Source of the DNA: Heterotrichella gracilis
Lineage: Eukaryota > Sar > Xanthophyceae > Tribonematales > Xanthonemataceae
Direction: 5' to 3'
Assembly (NCBI GenBank): GCA_032358255.1
Contig: JAULBX010025630.1
Coordinates: forward strand, 1-58,287
Length of the DNA stretch: 58,287 nt
Shown one piece after another: positions 9,413 to 20,345 of the stretch; within the stretch, counting starts at the first letter, position 1, and each line of letters opens with the position of its first letter. The notes under the pieces were generated by a model. That model worked only from the letters and a program-made list of their open reading frames with translations, searched no databases and was not told the origin of the DNA. The position numbers and the translations under genes were made by a program.

Positions 9413-10429
9413 ATGCGATCATCACGCATGATGCACGCGGAGCACACAGTTCACGTACGACGGAGACCACCACTGGTGGGCACCGGTGTCTTGAGGGAAT
9501 TGCAACCAGATAGGTACCAATCCAATGAGTTGGCCTCTTCAACATTCAGTATTGGCAGGATAGACCCCTCGTCAACGGACTTTGGCAGGAGAAGAAGGTT
9601 GGATGCTCGAGCCTGTGCAGTAATTGTATGTTAGTGGGGAGCTCCTTGGGTGCGCACAGCGCCCCAACACATCACTCCCCACTCATGGAATTCGAAATAC
9701 AGTTTCCTGGGTGAATGAAAACAGCCGTGTTAAACAGGATGTAAATATTGGCTACCTTAGGGGTCTGGATTTTCCGCCAAATCTCTTACAATCGTCGAAG
9801 TATACAGTACCGGTCTCCGGAAGCGGCGCAACCATAGGTAGATAGGTAGACAGGTAATCACAAGGGCGGCAGCGCCGTAGCCATCCCCTCAACTGGGTCA
9901 AAAGGCAAATGACAAACCACACATTTGTAACCCTATCACAGAGGTTCACAGCCTGCACCCGGCGCATTTGCAACCCTATACCTGCAGAGAGAACGAGGGC
10001 TGCGCATACACAGAGCTGCTCACTGAGCTCAGCTGCAGCATTTTGGCAGGGCGTGACCAGCAGGAAATCATCGGTGGAATGTCGGTGGCGGCCCCAACCC
10101 CTCAACAACTATACATGGGGGCCTAAATGCTGGGGGAAGCATGTGAGGAGGCCCTGGGCTATACAATATCCAATTGAAGGTGGGAAACCAAACGATAAGT
10201 AGAATGGGAAAGGAGAGGCTGGTGGTGGCTGCCAGGCGTGAAGCATTGCGCAAGGTAATCCTCAAGAATACTTGATAAGGGCTCAGCTGAAGTTCACAGT
10301 AATGCACAGGGATTTACCATGAAATGTGTATCTGGGTGGAAGAAGATTCCGAGGGTGGTGGAAATGTTACAAAATATCATATATGCCCTTATCTATAAGA
10401 ATATGGAGTTGTTACAGCAGTTCCCATAA
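9413..10429 (+). CDS. Compact five-exon gene of unknown function (223 aa)
   Basis: Five exons join in phase: 9413-9625, 9738-9837, 9942-10073, 10148-10254 and 10310-10429 (TAA at 10427-10429). Borders are ATT|GTATGT, AACAG|GAT, G|GTAGAT, TCACAG|AG, G|GTGGAA, GTGAG|GA, AAG|GTAATC and CACAG|GGA; introns are 112, 104, 74 and 55 bp. The start could be the ATG at 9413, 9428 or 9431. The N-terminus is Arg-rich and probably disordered (FGRRRRLDARACAVI). The middle has CRENEGCAYTELLTELSCSI. The end (MGKERLVVAARREALRKGF, CVSGWKKIPRVVEMLQNIIY) has an alternating strand/helix look that loosely recalls Alba-type nucleic-acid-binding folds; this is speculation. Five agreeing phases make the gene model itself sound. 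It lies between minus-strand exons at 7.8 and 10.5 kb. Confidence 0.72.
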
Positions 10430-10465
10430 ATGATCTACACAGGGTGTGACAGTCCTTGTAATTAC

Positions 10466-11687
10466 CTCGATAACTTGTCAACCTGCCAGCAAAGCACAGC
10501 TGTGCCCCCTCCTGTTCTAAGTGATTTTGCACTAAAATAACCCTTGTAGTACAGCCAATTTGCTTCTCTAGTTGTGCAACCTCTCCCTGCTGAGCTGTAC
10601 AGCAAGCTTGTAGGGATCGCCTGTTCTGAGAAACTGCTACCACTCATACTGTCCATACCACAGCACCCCTCTCCTGTCTAAGGTAATTCAATTGCCATAC
10701 AGTATTTTGCAGCAACACTGCTCCATCAGCACTACACCACCCACGTTCCAACCGTATATTACCTTCCTGGCAAGCAGGTTTACTCACCAACTGGGACATT
10801 TATGTTGAGCATTTTAACTGTTGTTAGTTAGTTAGTTACAAGCATTCCAGCAATACTGTATTGCTGGCAGCCAGATTAGCAGTCAGTCTCGCACATGCGG
10901 CGCCACGCAGTTCTTTCCTGGCACTGTTCAAACCACTTGTTGATCCCACGTGACTTGAGGTCCAGTTGGAGTAGGTCAGCCCATGTGGCCCTTGGTTTAC
11001 CTACCCTCTTTGCCCCCTCTACCCTACCAAACACCATACATTTACAAACCTGATCATCTAATAAACTACGTAAATGTCCCAACCAGCTTAGCCTAATATC
11101 GCTGAGGTTGCCACTTATGCTTTGTTGCCTACACTTACTAAGGAGAAAAGAAATGTGTGTGTGTGCCAGCCGTCAAACCCCACACAGCCCTCACACAATG
11201 ATTTTGAAAACCTCTATAATCTACTGTACTCTAAGAATTATTGTACTAGGCTTTTACCTAACAAGATTTGCCTTCACTGCAGTTCACTGAGCACCCAATT
11301 TTGCGCGGCGCATACATGAACTACTGCTCCTCCCACACACAGACATTAGTGACACCTGCACAAGTACTTGCACAGATGTACTAGTACAACCGCACAATTA
11401 CTGGTGATAATTGATGCGCAGCGAGCAAGTCTTACTCCAGTTTCCAACAAATCCCATAGAAATAGTGAAGTGCGCCCACAACAAGACTTCTGTTTTTTTG
11501 GTAAAACTGCCTGTGGGCATCTGCACCATGTGACAGTGTATATCAGTAATTATTAAATTCTGCTCCCATCCACTGGCAGTAAAGACACTACGTTTATTAA
11601 CCCCCTTACTGTGCCATTGGCAAATACTGCAAAGCATACTCACAGCACAAAGGTCCTTGAAAAGTCTTTCAATTATCCACATCATGC
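10466..11687 (-). CDS. Unknown spliced gene, three internal exons
   Basis: The minus-strand exons are 11687-11644 (GC + MMWIIERLFKDLCA), 11510-11436 (AVLPKKQKSCCGRTSLFLWD..LLETG) and 10625-10466 (NRRSLQACCTAQQGEVAQLE..). The last has a short coiled-coil-like run (QQGEVAQLEKQIGCTTRV). Borders TTACAG|GC, GCT|GTGAGT, CCACAG|GCA, GGA|GTAAGA, TTTCTCAG|AAC and CGAG|GTAATT agree in phase. Upstream and downstream exons are missing, so neither terminus is known. The 3' continuation must lie left of 10466, in or beyond the region used by the opposite-strand gene 9413-10429. It could be the same gene as 6984-7851, with one connecting exon not found. The 11435-10626 intron holds a family A LINE. Family not recognised. 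Confidence 0.6.
10824..11225 (-). mobile_element. Family A LINE 3' end inside an intron
   Basis: The tail gttagttagttac at 10826-10838 is followed, reading minus from about 11225, by LSKCRQQ, LDDQVCKCMVFGRVEGAKRV and GKPRATWADLLQLDLKSRG. The first ~60 codons are frameshifted. It lies within the 11435-10626 intron of the minus-strand gene and in the same orientation as it. Confidence 0.8.
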
Positions 11688-12243
11688 CTGTAATTAAATA
11701 CATTTCCCATGTATCATAGTCGGACTGGACTTCTAAATCAAAATTAACCAGTAACCTTGGAATACCTAGTGGACCCCAAGTAAACTTAACCGAACTCGTC
11801 GCAAGAGGCAGCCGCTGCCCGCACCTGGTGGGAATTAATTATTGACATATCGATAAATGCAACTTTTTGCCGGGTCAGAATGTATCCCCTGCCGGCGACA
11901 CCGGGGTTATCTGGATTTGTCATCCCGGATTTTGGCGGAGTGAGGAGTTGACTTTTTGAAATTTGATACTAGGAATGAACTCATAGGATCTATCTAGCCC
12001 AGAAACATAATGGAATGTAGTCGAGGGGTGTCTCATGAGCGTGCGCCGGGTGGTGCAATATGGGGGCATGGAGCGTTAATCACGTCATTTGCAAAAGGAA
12101 TTTGACCGCTTTGGATTCAAATGAATGGTGGGCCATGATGAACACAACCTGACAATAAATTGCCAATTGCCAGACCGGGTCCAAATGCGGAGCCAAGCGG
12201 CGCCTTGCAGCAACCAGTCTGGCAGGCCCTACCTTGATTTTAG
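11688..12243. other. No gene seen
   Basis: Mixed-composition sequence with no splice-consistent frame on either strand. Upstream exons of the minus-strand gene at 10466-11687 may be hidden here but could not be supported. Confidence 0.3.
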
Positions 12244-12682
12244 GTGAGGGCCACACATGGGCCCTTGGAAGTCAAACAAAGTTATTCGTGCGAGGCCACT
12301 CACAAGGCATTATTACAGTTTGTTCGGGGGATGGCTGGCCTTGAGATTTCTCAAAAGTGGAGCAATGTTTTTACCAGTGCCACATCAGACGACCAGAAGA
12401 CTGGTCGGATTGACATTGAGACCTTGCAAGAATGTCAGCAAGTGTATGTTGCTGGCCCAAGCCCTTTCCCATGGGCGGGCTCCTTGTATCCTGGTATGTC
12501 CCAAGGCCAAAGGATGCGGGCAAAAACAGTCGTATTTTCTTGCTATTCTATATTTTCAATTAATCATGCACACTGCAGTGTTTATGGCGCGTCAAATCAT
12601 ACCGATGACCCTCCCGTGCGCAAACCCGGGCACATTTACTAACCATGTTTATAAATTTATGAACGGTTATTCATACATATAA
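12244..12682 (+). other. Two overlapping open frames, unassigned
   Basis: Frames 12244-12642 and 12257-12682 are both open for more than 130 codons. The first has somewhat more protein-like stretches (TSDDQKTGRIDIETLQECQQ) but no start context or splice signal that decides between them. Neither matches a family I know. Two long overlapping frames suggest low stop density, not proven coding. Confidence 0.2.
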
Positions 12683-12949
12683 CCTGTCGACTGATATACC
12701 TGCTCAAGCAGCCTATAGTCTGGCCTGCATGTGCATCACATGTCTTTAGAAACCAATGCAGGCGCACCAATGCAAGCACTTTGGTGATGCCAGACCTGCT
12801 GGTACCACGTTGTCACACTCAAATTGGGTTGAGAATTGCGCTGTACAACAATTAACTGATCACTTCAACCTTAACCAATATAATAAAGCCATCACCAATA
12901 TACGATAGTAGAGCCCAGCATGATGGGGACCGAGAGGCACTGTGTTGGG

Positions 12950-13990
12950 AAGTTCATCTGATCATAATTTCATACAGGCGTTGGGTCTGTTGCTCAGCAA
13001 TGGCCCATGTCTTGCGGTGGCTTTTCATCATTATTCTGTTATTCCCATGTCTTACCCCGACGTAGGCGGCCCTTGCTCCGTGGTCAAACTTTTCTAAAGA
13101 ATATTCTATGATGCTTGGTTGATGAACTTGCACTTATGATGAGCATAGAAGGCTTCTGTGAACTGATGGGACCTTTAAACCTCGTGGGTTCTGTCGCATG
13201 CCACCACAGTGCCAAGGTACATGGAGCTCTTTTTTAATATAACATTATGTTTTCTGTATATGGAAGCTGCACAGCGAATAAGGGGCCATAATGCTTGTTA
13301 TAAATGTAGGCGTAACAAGCTGGCCTGATCTAAGGACTCCAGACCGTAATTATGTCTGCACGCAAGTCGCCCCTGGTGTCTGAAGTTGTGCACTGCGCTG
13401 TGGGCCTCAAACAATTTATTCAATCCATATTGATTCCAAGCTTAAAAGTGATGAGCTCTACAAAGATTCAACAAAGCTGCGTGCATATGTTCTAAACAGA
13501 TTTGTTTTTTAAAGCAACCTTGTATCCGTTCAGCAACCCAGAAGCATGCATTCTCTACTGTCTTAGTATCAGGATGGCTGCTGGTACTTGTCAAAGAAGT
13601 GGTGCCAAAACACTCCAACGCCTGGCCTGGCCTGGCCTGAATGGACAGTAAATACTACTTAACCATGGATGTGGGCGTGTGTTCAAGGCAAGTTCCTATC
13701 AGATATCTTTGCTTAATAGCAAATTGGATTAAAGACTAGGCTAAAGTGAAGCTTTACTTCCCCCTATTCTGCGCTACATGGGCTCCCATGGCTCCATCTA
13801 ATGCCAAGCGCTTAGATACTTTATAAGCCAGTATATTTCTGCTCCATAATGTGGAAAAAGTAGCTTCAATGCATTCCAATGCCATATGTTGAGCACGTTG
13901 CGTAAACCGTCTCCACGCCATAAAGATGGTTATCAAGCGCTGTGTTGATGAGGTGGCAACTCCTGCACCACACACTGTTCGTCATGGAAC
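12950..13990 (-). pseudogene. Degenerate coding relic, probably transposon-derived, family unknown
   Basis: Protein-like pieces appear in successive frames on the minus strand: FMAWRRFTQRAQHMALECIE and LWSRNILAYKVSKRLALD (about 13930-13760), LNKLFEAHSAVHNFRHQGRL and HNYGLESLDQASLLRL (about 13430-13310), FTEAFYAHHKCKFINQAS, then after a +1 shift IIEYSLEKFDHGARAAYVGV and KTWAIAEQQTQRLYEIM (about 13180-12955). Stops and shifts between them show decay. The pieces keep one order and strand, so they come from a single protein. I do not recognise the family; a transposase or other TE protein is an inference from its surroundings. Confidence 0.4.
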
Positions 13991-14137
13991 CTATGCATAT
14001 GCATCCTCGACGCCCACTTAGACCAGCATGCAATGCGACGAGCAATGTCAACATGGCAGTGACTAATGCTGTACTTGCATAGAAACGTATGCAAAACAGC
14101 CTTCTAGAAAGGAATAGCAGTAACTAGTATTTGGGCG

Positions 14138-14371
14138 GTGTTGAAAGGTCTCTTGCACTTTGGAACCAAAATATACCTCCTGGGTTACAATTATATGGAT
14201 TTTTCATTGTCTTATCTACTAGCTTTGGCCAGGCAGGGTGGAGGTAGGATTCTACTTTTTGTGATCAGCAAAGCTGCATCTGTCCAGTTACTGCCAGCTG
14301 ACTACATGCAGGAGTTACACAGCACTTGCACAGCACTAAATTCATTAATTTCTTCACTTGGAAACAAATAA
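14138..14371 (+). CDS. Candidate terminal exon(s) of a plus-strand gene
   Basis: One frame is open through 14138-14371 and ends SVQLLPADYMQELHSTCTAL..SSLGNK, TAA. Upstream, a different frame looks more natural (SLALWNQNIPPGLQLYGFFI), and the two could be joined at GGAG|GTAGGA and GATCAG|C. That would require a 25-bp intron, much shorter than the 55-270 bp introns of the other genes here. So either the unspliced frame is real or this is a relic with a small indel. Family unknown. Confidence 0.3.
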   Translation: MLKGLLHFGTKIYLLGYNYMDFSLSYLLALARQGGGRILLFVISKAASVQLLPADYMQELHSTCTALNSLISSLGNK

Positions 14372-14384
14372 CATTTCTTTCACA

Positions 14385-15000
14385 GGCCAGACCCCCCATC
14401 CCTCCATGTCCAGGCTTCACTTCATTCAATCCATCACTTTCGGGAACGTGATGGTTTTGTGTGTCGAAAACCTGTTTGGCTTTAGGCTATTCCCGATCCC
14501 GCAATTGCCACCGATTCGGAACCACAATCGTGGACTATTCAATCGCATGACCGCAACCATCGATCGTAACGAAGATAGGGACTGCGAGCCAAGTTGTACT
14601 GACAAACTGGTAGCTAGCGACTGGCAGTCTTTGCGTTGTTATTTCTTATGTTTCCGGAACATCATCACCCATCACACCACTGGTACGCCCCTCGCACTGG
14701 AAAATAAAAATTACAAAAGCATGATGTTTGTAAAGGACAGAAAGAAGACAGGCAACTCTTTTCCGTAGGGGAAGGAGTGAATGAAGCGAAGGCTGACACT
14801 GGGATGGTGAGCCTAAAAATTGTAAATGTATTTCTTTTACAAGTGGAAGGATTGAATGAAGTGAAGCCTGAACCTGGGTGGGTGGGTGGCTGAGCCTGGA
14901 AATGAAAATATATTTCTTTTACAAGTTGAAGGATTGAATGAAGTGAAGGGTTGAATCAGAGGGGTGGGTGGCTGAGCCTGAATGAATGAAAGCAAAGTGG
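14385..15000. repeat. Minisatellite family D (TTCACTTCATTC / GGCTGAGCCTG units), copy 1
   Basis: The plus strand has CAGGCTTCACTTCATTCAATCC at 14412, and its inverse is repeated at 14765-14990 in units of about 75-80 bp. Each unit carries GAATGAAGTGAAG, GGTGGGTGGCTGAGCCTG and ATATTTCTTTTACAAGT. The same units occur in both orientations at 31265-31560. In between (14460-14760) is one 136-codon open frame with no recognisable domain. Confidence 0.65.
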
Positions 15001-15109
15001 TGAATGAGGCTGCCTGTGTAAGAACTTCATGAATACACTGTGCACTGCATGAATTCACATTTGAAGTCGTTACTAGGACAAGACTTGTTGGTATTCTGTC
15101 CGCATGTAA

Positions 15110-15348
15110 TGCAGATGAAGTTGATGCCATGTATGGGGAATGTCCCCAAGTACCTTGCCCTGAGACTCCAGTTGCTTGGTCAATTCTAAATATGGGGCCT
15201 ACACCTTGCACAGCAGTGCCCACCATGGCTTCAAGGCCAAGGGAGTATGCTGCAAAGCTGTAAAGCCCAAATTATATGACATAAATGTTGCTATTGTCTA
15301 TGCTGATACAGATAATGCAAGAAAGCTGGGAATCACTGAAGCGGCCCA
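15110..15348 (+). CDS. Candidate internal exon, unknown protein
   Basis: A frame runs from about 15169 (acceptor ACTCCAG|T) as CLVNSKYGAYTLHSSAHHGF, then KAVKPKLYDINVAIVYADT, then ARKLGITEAAHM, and meets TAG at 15344 just after a possible donor (AT|GTAGAT). Another protein-like frame just upstream (DEVDAMYGECPQ, 15114-15152) could not be joined in phase. The sequence looks coding but the family is unknown. It may belong with the frame at 15612-15822. Confidence 0.35.
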
Positions 15349-15611
15349 TATGTAGATGCGACCGAGCAGCCTTCTCTGGGAAACCAGTTTCTATGACTGC
15401 TATCTTGCTGTAGGCAGTAATCTGTTTAGTTGATATGTACTAGGCGCCAACCCTCCACGTGGCCTACTTTACAAGTGTCATACTGCACTTTTGTTTTCCA
15501 TCAAAATTGTAGTTTAATAGGTAAGAAAATGATCAGAAGTAGTCTGGGCATAATGCTTTCAAAGTGGGCCAAGGTTCCTAAGAAAATGTAAATGCTATCA
15601 AACATAGAAAA

Positions 15612-15827
15612 GTGGTGGTAGTTGGTGTTTCCTATCTTTCGGAAAGTATAGTATTTATCAGTTTGAAAACACCAGAAATAATCCATAGTAGGGAGACTCC
15701 GGTTCCTTTTGAGCTATGCTGTTTGGACACATCCTACGTCTTGCCTGAAAAACCTGGTTGCATATCGAGAAAGGACACGACCCAGCGCAGTGGTCCTGCG
15801 GTGCTGAATGTTTTTGGCAAGGTGTAA
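15612..15827 (+). CDS. Candidate internal exon, unknown protein
   Basis: Open frame with PFELCCLDTSYVLPEKPGCI and SRKDTTQRSGPAVLNVFGK; a donor (GGCAAG|GTGTAA) falls at 15822-15823 just before the stop. An acceptor could be TTTATCAG (15660) or a later AG. Following sequence to 16365 is AT-rich and intron-like. No partner exon was confirmed. Confidence 0.35.
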   Translation: MVVVGVSYLSESIVFISLKTPEIIHSRETPVPFELCCLDTSYVLPEKPGCISRKDTTQRSGPAVLNVFGKV

Positions 15828-16365
15828 ACTACAATGTTTTTTAAAACAATATATAATAATTATGATAATAATTAAGCCTTAACAGTTACAAGAATATTGT
15901 TTGAAAATTGTTATTTTGCATTCTTTGAACCAAATTGTTTGCCCCCTCTAGAGGCCTGTCACAATTCGGTCCCAATTTCTTCAAATTCGGCGCATGCAAG
16001 CAAAGTCGGAGATAAAAAACAATTTAACAAATTAATAAATGTTTATCAACAATAAGTATTTATTACCAATACTATATTTCATTTAATAACTGTATTAAAC
16101 CCATAAAATTCAGGTGTTATCTTGATCCCTTTGGGCCCATAAATATTGCAAGTGAAGCCCTTTCTTATCGTATTTGGGCCTTCCAGCTTAGCAGCAACAC
16201 CCTGGCCTTGTGTAGCCGCAATTGACACTGCCTAGCAAGGTATAGGAAACCATCCATCCAACTACCATTGCCACCAGAAAAACGAGATCAATTCCACTCT
16301 GCCCGAAAGTCAGGGAAGTGGGCAACCTCGTGTCAAATGATACAGCTTGACTTGGCAGCTATACC
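15828..16365. other. AT-rich stretch, no gene seen
   Basis: Contains poly-A/T-rich sequence (15830-15930, 16010-16110) with no open frame of note. Confidence 0.4.
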
Positions 16366-17990
16366 ATGGCAGGCTTGGAGCAATTTTTTTTTGTAACACA
16401 GAGAAGTCCATATTTGATACACGCTCCATTGCTACGCGTGTGCCCTACATGCCCTAGCCAGCAGAACCTTATCCCTTGTGATCTTCTTAGGGTGACTTGT
16501 CAGGCTGCCTGGGAGGGTGGAGAATCTACCTTTGAGTGGGAGAAGCTGAAAGCAGGGGTGCAGGAAACCATTGCCCCCAAACGTACCAGAAAGTGTTTGC
16601 GTGATAACCAGTCAGTAACCAGGCTGATATTTTGGAGTCAGCCGCCAAGCAGTGTAGCCAGCGAGCGGTGTACCAGCGAATTAAGCATTTCATATGCCAA
16701 CTTGCACTGTAATGGCAGGGCTTTCCGGCAGCAACGGGGACCTTGCATGGACACACAGATAGGAGGGACAGGAGCATCTTAGCACTGTGTTCAATTGCCC
16801 TAGGGAGGTTGATAGGTCAGCATTTGATTATATGCCTGAGCCTGTACCTTTGGTAACTTATGCAGGACTTCGTTTTGGATGGGTTTCGGCAGCAGTTGGT
16901 TTGGCAGCAGTTGGTTTGGCATCAGCAGAGTAACTGATGACATTGTACCCAACCATATCAAGACTGGGGGCATAGCATCCTTGTGTGGTTACATTGTGTA
17001 TGATAAGTTCAGGTGGTTTGGGATACTGAAGTAGTCCCTGTTGACCTAACGAGCCAAGCGGTGCTAGTGCCCCCCTTCAAGAAAATGTCTGCTCAGTGTG
17101 TGACAGCCACAGAGGAATTAGTATCCTTAGTATTGTAGGGAAAGCTCTTAATTCCATCCTTTTGAACAAGCATAGTGCATGGATAGAGGGACAGTGTGGT
17201 TTAGGCCCAGTAGGGGCACAGCTGATGCCTTTCTCACACAGGAGGCTTTGGGATAGTGCCTGTGAGGAGGATGCACAGGGGTTCTAGGGTTCTGTACCAA
17301 ATGAAAGCCTATGACTCTGTAGGTAGGGACACGTGTACTTGGAATTCCTTAAGGTGTTGGAGTAAAGAGGTGCTGACTCCAAACTTGTTCAGTTACTGGG
17401 GGAGTTGCACCTTGATATGCCGCTTGCCTTCGGGCCCGGGATACTATTTGATTGGGTCAGGCCATGTTTTTAGCTCCTTTCACATTTATTTGGTGGTAGA
17501 CAGGTTCAGCAAGGCAGTTGCTTGAGGTTGTATAGGACCTTGATATTACAATTGCTTACGAGGTTGATGGGCAGTTGTATAGGTCACCCTGCCACAAGAT
17601 TTACGTGCATGCACTTTGCTTTTTTGAAAATGTATGCAGTCGACTTTATGGTGCACCTTCGTCTGTGGATCGCAATTAAAAGTTACAACGGCACTTTCCA
17701 GGGTGCAAGTCATTTTGCAGAAGTTGAGTTTAATGGCTGGCGTACCAAAAACTAAGATCATTGCAGTAGCAAAGGCTGAACAGGCAATGCCAGTTACTGT
17801 AGTTGTAGATGGGCAGCAGGTGGAAGTTAAGGACAATTTGTGTTTGTGCAGGTTACCAAACAGGGAAACAGGTTACTAAAGTGCATGGTATTTGGGCAGC
17901 TGGTTGGAAAGCGGTCAAGGGGGGCACCCAGAGCCATATGGGCTGCCCTTGTCACCAAAGAATTGCAGGCATGCTGGCCCTGCCTGGCCA
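16366..17990 (+). mobile_element. Family A LINE, longest copy (linker, RT, part of C-terminus), decayed
   Basis: The frame at 16366-16782 carries the post-endonuclease linker (CQAAWEGGESTFEWEKLKAG, VQETIAPKRTRKCLRDNQSV). At 17095-17250 comes the RT entry region (CDSHRGISILSIVGKALNSI, then SAWIEGQCGLGPVGAQLMPF). At about 17300 comes MKAYDSVGRD, then at 17640-17880 VCGSQLKVTTALSRVQVILQ and VVVDGQQVEVKDN. This uninterrupted ..VVDGQQVEV.. stretch shows what the TIR element at 5444 interrupted in the other copy. Many frameshifts and lost motifs (no intact YADD) make it non-functional. It supplies family A sequence 5' of the other copies. Confidence 0.75.
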
Positions 17991-18528
17991 CTTACCAGGT
18001 CATATATGGATATAAAACATTCACAGACACTGGCTACATAATGTACACACTATACAGGCTGGCGCTAACTTGTGCTAGGCTGATTGTTGATTGGCTTTTG
18101 TGCTTGAAAGCTTCTACTGATAACAATGTTCTCGTGCAGCTTTGTGTGCATTCAAACACATCCCAGATCAAGCCTAAAGGCATCCACAGCAAATCCAATA
18201 AAAATTAGTGCAGAACTGAGAGAAGTGTAACCGACTTATTTGATCGTTTTATATTTTGCGTATATTTCAGTTATTAATCATGTTCATGCAGAGAGAGAGT
18301 TCTGCTAGCACAATTTCCCCCAGAAACAAGCCCATTGAGCAATTATAATGGTCCAAATAATTTTTTGGACAATGTTTTATTAATACGAGTGGTATGTTTT
18401 AACATTATTAAATAAATCTTGTAATCTTGTAATTATTAATATCTGGAACATACGCAAGGGATGTCAATATGTTCAAATGTTGTATATGAAAGCATGCATC
18501 ATTGTACTGCATGTTTAGTGACACTTAC
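17991..18528. other. No gene seen; possible 3' region of the next minus-strand gene
   Basis: AT-rich, especially 18220-18480. The following minus-strand gene ends an exon at 18529 with a donor, so at least one more exon should lie at or left of here; none could be identified. Confidence 0.3.
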
Positions 18529-20144
18529 AGCCCTGGCTTCCTGAGATACAGGTGCCAGCAGTTGTATAGCTTTCATATAACCAGCTGGACTCATGGATGC
18601 CTTCAGATGCATAAGCCCACCTTTAACAAAGCTCCTAGACAAGGTAACGACACGTAACTTGAGCTGTAAGTCCTGCCCCTGCCTGCTGAAGCTGGATGAG
18701 GCCACTTGCTGTGCTACGTCCTTCCTCAGTTGGGCTTGTTTACGGTTGCAAATGCGGTGCAATGCTACAACTTCAGCATGTTGCACCTGCATGATACATA
18801 TATTGTCATTCAAGGATACATCAGTCACCCTTCCCCCCCAAAATACATGGAAAATATACTTCGTGATCTACCAAAGTGGACCAGGACTACTTTGTATTAA
18901 ATCAAGCTATGTATGGTGCATATGCATTGCGTGGGCGCAAAATATGTGACTGCACGTGTTCACAGTGCACTGGAATGCAGGAAAGCATTATGTGCAATAT
19001 TATTACAAATTTTAAGTATGCATCACAAAGAACTCGTTTAACAAGCACTGACCTGTTCCAACTTTAGGCGATGGGACCTGATGGTAGAATTCTGTAAATC
19101 AAGTACCATGTGCTGTTGAGCACGATCCACAACTTTTCCAATGACCGATTCAAGCTTTAAATTTGTTTCAACATCAGCACTCAGGAAATCGTGATGCATA
19201 ACTGTTGAAGTATTTGTTCCAAGAGAAGGCAAAAGACACGGTTTGGAACTGTATTCCTTGGCACAGTTCCGGGCTTGCATATGTCTGCGTTGCAAAGTCA
19301 GGAATTGGAGCAGCTTGAGCAGGCTGATATTTCCTGAAAGTAGACTGCATCTGGGAGTCTTCTCTCTCCGGTGCGCCTAGAGGTAGCAGTGGCTTGCACT
19401 AGAGGTAGCAGTGGCTAGCACTCGTCCGGCTTGACCACTTCGATTTTACCAGATTAGGAAGTGCATACACCCCAAGCCTGTATTGCGGTGTTCAACGGTT
19501 GACAATGCGTTGCCATAGATGAACATTATTCATGTCCACATTGAAGTTTGCAACTAAGCAGGATACACTAACCTGGGAAGTATGACAATACTTTGCTGCA
19601 AGGCGTCCGACAGAGCCTGCTTGCAATCCCTGACTGGGGTGGTTCTGGTGTGAACTTCGTCCCACTTTGATGCCGAGTGCTCCTGTAATAATGTTGCCAT
19701 TTGTAAAAGGACTGCAAAATATCATGTGAGGTAAACCAATTCCCTTACAATTACAAATAAGCACCTGTGTGGTTTTAAGCATGTGTGCTGCTATCCATGG
19801 TTTGGATATTATCGACGCACCTTCGTACTCTGTTTGGGTACTCCGCGATTGCTTTGAACCACGGTTAGAAAAACAAATTTTGGTTATGATTTTATAAAAC
19901 GTATCTTGGTGAGTTGCTGACACACATGGCTGCAAGGTAATAATTTACATACAGTATAAGCAAGTGTGTTAGAATGTTGTATATACTGGTCCGACATATT
20001 TTGCATGTTGGCAGAGCCGACAGTACCCAGTGCCGTACTCAGTATTTCTTTCATTGTTTCCATCAGTGCACGCAGGGTCCCAGAACGAAGGTCGATGTTG
20101 TAGACGCTCAGACATATACATGCATGTCCCACCTCATCCACAAG
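18529..20144 (-). CDS. Unknown spliced gene encoding a helical protein, five exons
   Basis: Minus-strand exons: about 20144-19953 (LVDEVGHACICLSVYN.. then TLRALMETMKEILSTALGTV), 19851-19821 (QSRSTQTEYE), 19711-19573 (VLLQMATLLQEHSASKWDEV.. then QALSDALQQSIVILP), 19323-19053 (LLKLLQFLTLQRRHMQARNC.. then NLKLESVIGKVVDRAQQHMV) and 18786-18529 (VQHAEVVALHRICNRKQAQL.. then GYMKAIQLLAPVSQEARA). Every junction is in phase: ACT|GTATGT, TCAAAG|CAA, GAAG|GTGCGT, TTGCAG|TC, CCAG|GTTAGT, ATATCAG|C, CAG|GTCAGT, ATGCAG|GTG, GCT|GTAAGT. The ~295 residues are mostly amphipathic helix with little low complexity. Both ends are missing. A short frame at 20215-20165 (LTPVAIANLGALLEDI) may be a further upstream exon. 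No family is recognised. Confidence 0.7.
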
Positions 20145-20243
20145 CTAGTTAGCTAAATATCTTCCAGCAGTGCACCTAGATTAGCAATAGCCACTGGAGT
20201 CAACCCTCTAGTTTTTTGGCATGGCCCAAGCCAACGCAACCTT

Positions 20244-20345
20244 CTTTATTTAGTTAGTTACATGTATTCCAGCGATAAAGCCAGAGTGACATGCAGACTG
20301 GTCTTAGTAAAGAGTTGCTTGGCGCCGCATGTGCAAGACTGACTA
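20244..20345 (-). mobile_element. Family A LINE, ~100-bp 3' end only
   Basis: The plus strand reads tttagttagttacatgtattccagcgataaagcca and continues to gcgccgcatgtgcaagactgact, i.e. the last codons and tail of family A in the minus orientation, partly rearranged. Confidence 0.6.

Noticed and set aside
9370..9430. GATCATCACG palindromes as an operator
   Set aside because: Only two imperfect copies in a eukaryotic upstream region; no evidence of binding.
15114..15169. 22-bp intron joining DEVDAMYGECPQ to CLVNSKYGAY
   Set aside because: The phases do not match and the intron would be far shorter than all supported introns here; the 25-bp case at 14235 was left low for the same reason.
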